Below, piece by piece: positions 8,831-16,487 of a DNA stretch of 19,037 nucleotides. Source of the DNA: Dictyocoela muelleri. Taxonomy: Eukaryota; Microsporidia. Every line of letters starts with the position of its first letter. Positions within the stretch are counted from its first letter, which is position 1. The stretch covers positions 1 through 19,037 of the forward strand of contig SDVU01000154.1 in the NCBI GenBank assembly GCA_016256075.1, in the 5' to 3' direction. The notes beneath the pieces were generated by a model. It did not search any database, was not told the origin of the DNA, and saw nothing but the letters and a program-made list of their open reading frames with translations. Position numbers and translations under genes: made by a program.

Positions 8831-10620
8831 TTATTTTTTAAATTTTATTTTAATTTTTTCATTTTCTTTTCACATGTCAAAGAGCCCTAATTATTTATTC
8901 TAAATTTTTCGTAACAAGCCCAAAATTTTTTATATAGGCCGAGAAGAACTGATGGTTTTGTATTATTATTTTCTAGATTAATTGTTACAAAATCTCTTTA
9001 TCTTTATCGTATACATATAACATTTTTTGTACATTTTTTTACATTAAATATAAATACTTTTAAGTTAAAATAATGACCCAAAATTTTTTCTTTGTTCACT
9101 TTTTTTATCTTTTTTCTAAACAAAAAAATCTAATCATTGTAATTAAAAAGAAATTTTATTTCTTAGAATTAATCATATTTTTGTTCCTTTGTGAATGGAA
9201 AAGAAATATTGTGCATTTTTTGACAATTAGTAATATTGTCAGCCATAATAAGAATTTACTCAGCATAAAGTAATATTTTAGAAACCAACATATACTTTTT
9301 TGTATAAACTATATCATCAAGAAATATATGAAACCATACATGTGACAATATAGAAATTTGAGGTAGACCTATACTCATATGATATTTCTAACAATAGAAA
9401 TCATTTTTTAATACGAGAGAATTGCAAGAGATATATTATATTTGCATAAGTTTACCGAAACTTTTTGTTCATAAACTAATTTTGAAACTACAATTTGACG
9501 GTCATCAGAATCATAAGCGTTTTGTACATCTAAAAAAATATTTTAGCATTTCTATTAGACAGTCGTAAATATGTATATAATATTAATAGGTAGTCTTCTC
9601 GTCTATTACCTATTTTCATTCCTATTTATATAGAGATATTCATATTTAGTCTTTTCGCGATGACCTTTTCATAAATTTTTCTAAGTGTTTCCGAAATTAA
9701 TATATCGGAAATTTATTTTTGTTGTTTCTTATGGTAATAATCTTAATTTGTTTCCATTTATCGTGTATTTTTCTTTTGAATGTTTAAATATTACAGCAAT
9801 GACATAGACGTTCTATAATTTGATAATCTATAAATTTTAAAATTCGTATATTAATCCGACTGCCACATGATATATTCTTCCCTATTGTTTTTACGATATC
9901 TCTTACTTACTTTTATCAACACAATTGATGTTTGAAAAAAATTTTTATAAATAAATTTATCTTTATACTTTTAGGCGTTCAAATTTCTATAAATCAACCC
10001 ATAATTTTTTTTAATATGATTACCATTATAAGATAATTATTAGGAAGACTCGTTTTCATATTTTTTTTTGAATAGTCTATGATCAAACAGAAGAATCAAT
10101 ATTTTGGGAATTAAAAAATTCAAAACGTTTTCTTTGTTTTTTCTAATTTATATTTTTCTTATCAGTTCTTTAAATAATATTATGTATACTGTAAATATTA
10201 GTATTATTTTTTTTAGAAAAAATCTGTATCATATTTGTGAATAATTTATTTCTACTATTTAACTTTTTTTCGACATTTTGTATTCCATTTATGTTTAAAT
10301 ACTCAATATGCATATTCTTTTATTTTTTTGTCGATAGATGTTTGACAGTCATTCTTCTTGAAACTCGTTTTTTTACTTCTTCTAATCAAGTAATTAGAAA
10401 CAGAACTTTTCTTTCATTCTATCAACGAGTTTACCTATAACATTAATACTTATGATTACATGATCTTAAAAAATACATTTCTTTTTATAAATATATAGAT
10501 CTATATTTCAAAATATATTTTTTGTTTATTAGAAATTGCTCTTTTTTATATGAATTTAACGATAGCTCTTTTTCTGTTAATCCTATATCAACACAAATTG
10601 TAGTAGGTAAGTAATTTTAT
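8831..10620 (-). mobile_element. Broken LINE with endonuclease and reverse transcriptase
   Basis: On the minus strand, parts of a non-LTR retrotransposon ORF2 appear in the expected order. An APE-type endonuclease piece (ICVDIGLTEKELSLNSYKK, about 10540-10600) lies where ICLQETWL-like motifs stand. Then come the RT segments: ISETLRKIYEKVIAKRLN (about 9640-9705), FLDVQNAYDSDDRQIVVSKL (about 9475-9535), GLPQISILSHVWFHIFLDDI (about 9312-9372, family consensus GLPQGSILSPxLFxIFLDDI) and the active-site region YAE-stop-ILIMADNIT (about 9230-9265) in place of YADD. The copy has many stops and frame changes and a destroyed catalytic YADD, so it is dead. Endonuclease before RT without integrase or LTRs suggests the Jockey/CR1/I type range. 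The 5' part of the endonuclease and any ORF1 were not recognised. Confidence 0.85.
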
Positions 10621-10984
10621 TTTATTTATGACTCACATACATTAATATTCTAATAGAACAATTCTTTTGTTCTTCATGCCTAAGAGAGATTTTACACAAT
10701 TTTGGAAATTAATTATTCTATAAGATATATATAAAAAGTAATAAAATATATATTCTTACATTTTATTAATTAGCTTATTAACTTTTTTTAAATAACATTT
10801 AATTTTACACGTTTTTTAGCTATTAGCATATCTTCGCCTAATCTATATCTATTTAAGAGCAATTTACCGGCTTAGTATATGCGATAATACAATTTTCTAA
10901 AATATCATAACTGTGGATCTATGTCTCAACTAAACATATTAATCAATATCTTCCAAATATGAGTAAGAAAACAGTAAAGTTTTT
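10621..10984. other. A+T-rich region, possible LINE 5' remains
   Basis: Nothing is clearly recognisable. The N-terminal half of the LINE endonuclease would be expected at 10620-10900 on the minus strand but has decayed beyond recognition by eye. Confidence 0.35.
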
Positions 10985-12310
10985 TTTAATAGTGTAAATC
11001 GATTTATATTAAAAAAGCTTTAAGAAAAAATATAAGAATAATCATGTTTAATATTTTCATCGTCTAGAAACTTTCCTATTCTCATGCCAACACTTGTATT
11101 CCGTGAAAACAGTAAAATTTTCTATTTTAGACAACTTTTAAATAAATTTGAGCGAACGGTAAAATTAAATTTGTTTCCTATAGATATTTCCAAAAACCTC
11201 TCTTCTGTTAATTTGATATTTTCAGAGTCTTTAAAAGGATTGTAAAAAATTGGTTTGGCTTTTATTAAATTGAGTTTACTTTTTAGAGAATCTGACACGA
11301 AGGTATACAAGATAAGTTCATATATATCATCGCTAATAAAATGAATATTTTTAATATGTTTTTTTTTATCTATAGTAGAGTTTTCCTTGATAAAATTATA
11401 AAACCCGGTTTTTAGGACGGGTAATCCCTGGTAGATAACCTATAAAAAAAAATGTCGCTTTTTATCAATAAAATTCTCGTTAATACTATTATCCTTTTTT
11501 TTATTTTTTATTTTGTTTTTCCCTTTTTTGCTCAACTGTTTTACATCAATAATGTCATTATTCTTCTTAAATTTCTCATTTTCGCTATTTATAATTGTTG
11601 TAATAAAAAATAATAAAATTTTCGATTCTACAACGGTTTGAGCCACTCAAAAGAATTAAGAAGGGGTAATGAAAGTATATTGAAAAATTCATGAAATCTT
11701 CTGGTAAAGAAGGTCTCTGATTTGTTTTACATATACTCATAATTATTACTATATTTATTAGTATATGTAAAAAGAATCTAGGGACCTTCTTTACCAGAAG
11801 ATTTCATGCTTCTTTCAATATACTCTCATTACCCCTTCCTAATTCTTTTGAGGGGCACAAACCGTTGTAGAAATAATTTCTCCATAATATTTTCCTTTTT
11901 GTCAACTTGTTTAAAAGTAAATTGATTTCCCGTAGCTCTTTGTCAAAAAAAAAAGTATTTTAGCATATCATAATCATAGTGAACCCACAGAAATTACACA
12001 TATTATTACAAACAGTAATAGATCTAAAATTACTATCTGAAATCAGAATATACAAATAATTTTACAGTTTTTTCTGTAGTCGTTTTTTCGAAAATCTTTA
12101 CTAAAATATCGTCAATATCAGTCGCCAGTTTACCAAAATTTCTTTTTTTATAATGAGTATGATTTTCTACATTCTAAAATTTTGCATATCATCGGTATCG
12201 TTCTTGACATTTGTATTAAGATCACTAAAGCTTTCTTATATGTAAATTTTCTTGATTTATCATTAATCGTATCTGTTTTCTGAGTTTCGCGCTGCTATAT
12301 TATTTCTAAG
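10985..12310 (-). pseudogene. Decayed protein gene, family unknown
   Basis: Minus-strand frames across 1.3 kb read as ordinary soluble-protein sequence in pieces that switch frame. In order from the 5' side: TDTINDKSRKFTYKK (about 12240-12290); NVKNDTDDMQNFRM (about 12175-12220); GKLATDIDDILVKIFEKTTT (about 12085-12145); a hydrophobic stretch LLLFVIICVISVG (about 11985-12025) that may be a membrane segment; ELREINLLLNKLTKRK (about 11890-11935); the first palindrome arm, still open; then KNNDIIDVKQLSKKGKNK (about 11515-11570), VIYQGLPVLKTGFYNFIKEN (about 11380-11440), DDIYELILYTFVSDSLKSK (about 11275-11333), and LTEERFLEISIGNKF near 11150-11200. A final open piece with VGMRIGKFLDDENIKHDYSY (about 11000-11065) follows. 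I do not recognise the family. At least five interruptions are visible. SINE copy B sits just upstream, where the 5' end would be. Confidence 0.55.
11626..11872. repeat. Near-perfect 247-bp palindrome
   Basis: Left arm 11626-11737 and right arm 11760-11872 are inverted copies of about 112 bp with only a handful of differences, around a 22-base A+T-rich loop. The ends are TTCTACAACGG and CCGTTGTAGAA. It lies inside the decayed gene on the minus strand, and the gene's frame from 11875 runs into the first arm without an immediate stop. It is therefore either a young foldback MITE or an inverted duplication of the gene's own sequence. No flanking target duplication is obvious, which favours the latter slightly. 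Arms this alike are much younger than the surrounding relics. Confidence 0.85.
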
Positions 12311-12324
12311 TCTTCTTAGAAATT

Positions 12325-12794
12325 GCCAGATAGCTCAGTGGTTAACACTTTTGAATGTAAAATTTAAGTATCTTGGTTCGAATACTGCTGACGTCACTCT
12401 TTAATAAATAATGAGGGAATGACATTAAGCGGTCATAACTATATAATTATAGTATAATATACAGTTGTTCCAGTGTGGTATAGCTGATTAAGACTTGGTC
12501 TAATATGACAATGAAGCAGAAGGGGCTCTCATAGGTGTGGCATAAGTGCGGCGACGCATCTCGGCAAAAATTAGTGAAAATTTAAAATTCATGAAAAGCT
12601 ACTAATTACTTGTATCCTGCTGAGTCATTGATAAAACGAAAATCGCGTATACAGTTAGATTTTTGGATAGTTTAGGAAGTGATGTATTATCGGAAGGCCA
12701 AGAACGAAAATCTAAAGACCATGGTAGGAGACAACTTCTCAAGGTAGGCAACATTGAATGTTCTCAGCATGTGATAGATATAGATTTTGAATTA
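12325..12794 (+). mobile_element. tRNA-derived SINE, full-length copy B
   Basis: The element starts GCCAGATAGCTCAGTGG, with the A box at 12331-12341 and a slightly eroded B box (GGTTCGAATAC, 12375-12385). It continues through the same body as copy A and ends CAGCATGTGATAGATATAGA with a short A+T tail. It is flanked by TAGAAATT at 12317-12324 and again at 12795-12802, an 8-bp candidate target duplication that fits exactly against the head start. Orientation is opposite to copies A and C. Confidence 0.8.
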
Positions 12795-12815
12795 TAGAAA
12801 TTATAAAATTTCCCG

Positions 12816-13239
12816 GGTTCTTATGGTTTCATGCCGTTTTTTTTTTTCATACTTTTTTTCGGATATTTCATGCCTTTTTTTTAAAAAATACAGTAAAAAT
12901 GTAATTAATGATTATTAAATTTCCCAATTTAAATTAAACCGACAATTTAAGCATGAATAAAAGACAGAAGTATAAAAAAGTTAGATGTATCTCTTAAATG
13001 GATTATTTTTTGAACATAAATTCAACAAAATAAGCATCTATAAAATTCTTTTAGTTCCATATTAGGTTTCGACCCTCTCTTAAAAATTACTATCTTCTCT
13101 TTATAATTAAATAGTCTTTTTAATTTAAATTAGTAAATTTAATCATCATTAATTACATTTTTTTGTAATTTTTTCAAAAAGGCATGAAACATCAAAAACG
13201 GCGTGTAATATCAAAAACGGCATAAAACCATAAAGAACC
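12816..13239. mobile_element. MITE with 120-bp inverted ends
   Basis: The left end 12816-12938 (GGTTCTTATGGTTTCATGCC...) and the right end 13119-13239 are inverted copies, including ATGCCGTTTTT subrepeats, the block GTAATTAATGATTATTAAAT and a TTTAATTTAAATTA inner edge. The 180-bp centre has no reading frame. It is a non-autonomous DNA element of about 424 bp. No clear target duplication was found, so the superfamily is open. It lies 13 bp beyond the second target repeat of SINE copy B. Confidence 0.75.
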
Positions 13240-13368
13240 ATTTTTTATCAATATAGATCTTTTAAAAAAATAATTACTCATAATCAAGACTAAAATAATA
13301 ATAATAATAAAACTTCTAAAATAAATTAAGAAAAAAAATATTATATTAACACTAAAATAAATTAAATG

Positions 13369-13908
13369 TCAACCATTATTATTTATAAGAACATAATATA
13401 ATACAAATAAAACAATAATTAATATCAATATAAAAATAAACAACATCCAACCCCAAATATTGCTATCTTCCGAAGGATTAACATTTGTATTTAGCTGTTT
13501 CTTCGATCCATTATACCTGTAATTAATTGATCTTAGAAAAGTAGTTTGATTATCAATTAAAATAAAATAAAATATATCACCATCCTTAGCATTATTAATC
13601 TTACCATAATTAATATTTATAGTTTTACCTTTATTTTTCAAAAACTCTGAATTGAATCTGTCGGTAAGATCTTTTGCTATTTCCCCTTGTTTTTTCTTTA
13701 AAAAGAAATTTGTAACTTTCCATTTTTTATTTGTTGAAACAATAGCTATCGGTTTATCATTTTTTATACGCAATTTTAATTTTTCAAAATTTTTAGGATC
13801 TTCTGTATTATTCATATCAAATATATACTTTTCTTTTTGTTGTTTGTTTACGGTTATTATGTAAAGTATGAAATTTACAAAAATAAAGAAGTTTGTTACT
13901 TTCATCAC
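13369..13908 (-). CDS. Hypothetical membrane-anchored secretory protein, 179 aa
   Basis: This is the only intact-looking gene. The protein begins MMKVTNFFIFVNFILYIITV, a good signal peptide (Lys3, then a hydrophobic core to residue 20). A Lys/Asn-rich ectodomain (about 21-150) follows, with three N-glycosylation sequons (Asn33, Asn120, Asn133) and no cysteine. A strong transmembrane segment at about 152-175 leads to the short tail INNNG. So it should be a type I single-pass protein of the secretory pathway or cell surface. The word KVTNFF occurs at residues 3-8 and 64-69. Two adjacent ATGs open the frame; either could serve. The stop is TGA. No family is recognised. Its length, with no stop in a region where TAA is so frequent, and its ordered architecture argue for a real gene. 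It stands alone between a MITE and SINE copy C, with no operon-like neighbour. The 70-codon frame on the other strand is its shadow. Confidence 0.7.
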   Translation of the reverse strand: MMKVTNFFIFVNFILYIITVNKQQKEKYIFDMNNTEDPKNFEKLKLRIKNDKPIAIVSTNKKWKVTNFFLKKKQGEIAKDLTDRFNSEFLKNKGKTININYGKINNAKDGDIFYFILIDNQTTFLRSINYRYNGSKKQLNTNVNPSEDSNIWGWMLFIFILILIIVLFVLYYVLINNNG

Positions 13909-14258
13909 AGTGGTATGTTTTATTAAACAAATTAATATTTTATTGAATAAATTAACTTAATTACACACAAATTTTATTTCTCTGTCTAATTTAAATAATT
14001 TTATTATTTAATTCAACGTCACATAATTATTAAACCGTATTTTTAAAAATAGAAATTGAAAAATATATTTAATAAATTGTTTTAATTATTTAATAATGAA
14101 TTCAGATTGTAATACGATAATTCACATAATAGAAGTTATTAAACACTTTTCAGCTAAAACTCGATTTTACCTAAGTTTCTAATTTTTATGTTAATTTTAG
14201 AGATTATTTTAAATTCAATTTATTAATAATTTTACAATTTAATAAGAGATAAAAAAGA
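13909..14258. other. Upstream region of the 179-aa gene
   Basis: A+T-rich sequence just upstream of the minus-strand gene. It would hold the promoter, but no specific element stands out against the A+T background and no other gene is seen. Confidence 0.4.
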
Positions 14259-14271
14259 TATTAAGAATTTA

Positions 14272-14731
14272 TATATATTACATGCTGAAAACATCATAGC
14301 TGCCAACCCGGAGAGTTGTCTTCTAACGTGATCTTTAGACCTTGTGTTATTGGCGTTTCGATAATACGTCACTTCCTAAGCTACCCAGAAGCTCAGCTGT
14401 ATACGCAATTTTTGGTTTATAAATGACTCATCAGGATACAGGGAATTAGTGGCTTTTCATGAATTTTAATTTTTACTAACTTTTTTACCGATATGCGTCA
14501 CCGCACTTATCCCCACACCTAAGAAAGCCCCTCATACTTCATTGTAATATTAGAACAAGTCTTAATCAGCTATACCACACCGGCAAACAACCACTATAAA
14601 TGATATATTTCTATACTTTTTTTCCCACGAAATGACATTTCCTCATTATTTATTAAAGAGCGACATCAGCGGGATTCGAACCTCGATACATAAATGTTAT
14701 ATTAAGAGTGAAAACCTTAAACTATTTGGCC
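14272..14731 (-). mobile_element. tRNA-derived SINE, full-length copy C
   Basis: This is a complete copy on the minus strand, with head near 14731 and tail TTACATGCTGA preceded by TATATA at 14272-14280. The B box is close to consensus (GGTTCGAATCCC complement at about 14673-14684), but the A box region is eroded (TTTAAGGTT where TCAGTGGTT is expected). It is flanked by TATTAAGAATTTA (14259-14271) and TATTAAGATTTTA (14732-14744): a 13-bp target duplication with one mismatch. That length is typical of LINE-driven target-primed reverse transcription and fixes both ends of the element. Confidence 0.85.
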
Positions 14732-14756
14732 TATTAAGATTTTATGGAAATTTTAT

Positions 14757-15046
14757 CTTTGTGAGTTTTATTATTTAAAAAAAATTACAAATAAAAATAT
14801 TTAAGTTATATACAATTTTTTCATTTTTATAGACAACTCTTCTCATTTTAATGACGAGTTTTCATTTTTAAAGACGATCCTTTAATTTTATAGACGACTC
14901 TTCTCATTTTTATCAACAACTTTTTTCATTTTTATGGAAGGCCTTTCTCGTTTTTAATAAACAACTCTTCTCATTTTTATAGTCTATCCATTTTATTTTT
15001 ATCGACAACTTTTTGGTGATGGTAAAAAATAAACTCACAAATAAAA
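14757..15046. repeat. Minisatellite with inverted ends
   Basis: About eight degenerate tandem units of roughly 24 bp (type TTCTCATTTTTATAGACAACTC) fill about 14818-15015. They are flanked by TTTGTGAGTTT (from about 14759) and its inverse AAACTCACAAA (to about 15043), while ACAAATAAAAATATTT occurs as a direct repeat at about 14786 and 15040. The unit resembles the outer units of the foldback structure at 16488-18315 (TTTCATTTTTATAAGTCCC). The frame at 14913-15134 is a product of the repeat. Confidence 0.65.
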
Positions 15047-15435
15047 ATATTTTTTTATGTTTGCAATTTAAGTATTCTAAAAAGCAATATACCAGAGATA
15101 AAGTATTATTATTTAGACAATAACCTTTTTTCAAAAAAATATTTTTGAAAATAACTGTATTCTATAGGCAATAATACAGTACATCTTCTATATTTACTCT
15201 TTAGATGAAATCCAAAATTTCATATAGAGTTTTTTATTGATATTTTCTTGAAGTTCCGTATTATACTAATTGATTAACTACCCAATAGTGCGTACAAAAT
15301 CCAGTCATTACCGAAGGGTAGTGTTATATCTGTCTGTTACTCAAATAAATATAGGGTTACACACCCTCGCAAAATATCATATATTGTTTCATATTTACGG
15401 TTTGATTCGAGTTTTAACACAAATATACATCTCTT
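15047..15435. other. Unassigned region
   Basis: Less A+T-biased than its surroundings around 15270-15420. ACTACCC (15277) and GGGTAGT (15317) form a short inverted repeat. An 80-codon plus-strand frame at 15270-15512 starts with TTG, matches nothing I know and overlaps the minus-strand transposase-like remnant, so I treat it as a shadow. Confidence 0.35.
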
Positions 15436-15628
15436 TACTTATTCGCCTCTTCCCCCAAAGCACCGTATTTTATTGTGGTTATCTTAATCAAAACTTTTTG
15501 AAGAATATGTAATATTTTTCCATTACATAAAGCAGTTTCATTGGACCAAAATCTAAGGTTTTCTCCACAATTGGTACTTCATCCTTGTGCATAAATTTCA
15601 CACCAATAATAATAAGATCCCAATTTTA
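15436..15628 (-). pseudogene. Possible N-terminal remnant of a Merlin transposase
   Basis: One minus-strand frame reads YYYWCEIYAQG, one stop, then STNCGENLRFWSNETALCNG and KILHILQKVLIKITT up to a stop at about 15436. Spaced Cys residues followed by LRFWSNET and a KILHILQKVL helix resemble the zinc-ribbon N-terminus of ISXO2-like transposases (pattern W-x-C...C...SIR-x-x-T...S-x-L...IL). The catalytic part is not seen downstream. The upstream side is cut off by the MITE that begins at 15646. The composition is clearly coding-like; the family assignment is tentative. It is a different copy from that at 6085-6620. Confidence 0.35.
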
Positions 15629-15645
15629 ATGTATGCAGGTTAAAG

Positions 15646-16424
15646 GCAGCCTGAAAAAATGCCGAAGGCATTTTTTCGGTGTTTTTTTTTGACATTTTCC
15701 CCCGAAAAAATGCCGAAATTTTATTGATTTAATTGTTAATGGTTTGACATTGAAAATATTTATTATTATTATTTTTTTTAAATTTTAATTATATTTATTG
15801 ATGGAATAAAATAAATTTCTATAGAACCCCTTTTTTTTGCTAAAATTTATTTAAAGCCTAGGTTAAAATCCTTGATAGATCTGCGTAAAACTTTCATTTT
15901 ACAATTTTTTAGTTTCTTACAATATTTTCTCGTCTATAGCTTGTTTTGATAAAATTAAAATTTTAAATTTCATATTGTTGATTTTATGATTAGATCTCTT
16001 CATTTTTAAGTTTGCAGAAGATTTATTTTAGGGAGGTAAAAATACTTTTACTGGTGTATTATTGTTTAAATGTTAGTGACAAGTTTCACAGCTTTTTGTA
16101 TTGGTTAAATTTTCGTTTTACATGTTAAAATAAGGTAAATTTTTTATTTATAATCAAAGTCTTTTTATCTTAAAATTACTTTTAAAAATTCTAAAAACTG
16201 TCGAATAATTGTCACGTTTTTTAATTGTTTTTATTTTTAATATACATTTTCAATTGAACAAATATAAAAATGTCAAAAAAAAATTAAAATTGGACAAAAA
16301 AATTAATAAAAAATATTTTTAACATCAAACCATTAACAATTTTAATCTAAAAATTTTCGGCATTTTTTCGGGGAAAATGCCGAAAAAAACTCAAAAAAAT
16401 GCCTTTGGGTTTTTTTCAGGCTGC
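15646..16424. mobile_element. MITE with 115-bp inverted ends
   Basis: Left end 15646-15760 (GCAGCCTGAAAAAATGCCGA...) and right end 16311-16424 (...CAGGCTGC) are inverted copies that include TTGTTAATGGTTTGA. Each terminal repeat carries internal mirror words of the type AAAAAATGCCGAA; at 15654-15676 AAAAAATGCC and GGCATTTTTT make a perfect hairpin around GAA. The 550-bp centre is A+T-rich without a reading frame. Total length is 779 bp. No exact target duplication is visible; TA at both edges (15641-15642, 16429-16430) is the only candidate. It truncates the transposase-like remnant at 15628. Confidence 0.8.
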
Positions 16425-16487
16425 TCATTACATTTATACGAGACATATTATATTATGCAAATCGCTACTAAATCATGTTAAAAGACC

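Noticed and set aside
9073-9273. 66-codon plus-strand frame
   Set aside because: Antisense shadow of the reverse transcriptase remains.
10237-10440. 67-codon plus-strand frame
   Set aside because: Antisense shadow of the LINE region between endonuclease and RT.
13652-13864. 70-codon plus-strand frame
   Set aside because: Antisense shadow of the 179-aa gene.
14913-15134. 73-codon minus-strand frame
   Set aside because: Largely translation of the minisatellite units.
15270-15512. 80-codon plus-strand frame
   Set aside because: TTG start, no family, and overlaps the more convincing minus-strand transposase-like remnant.
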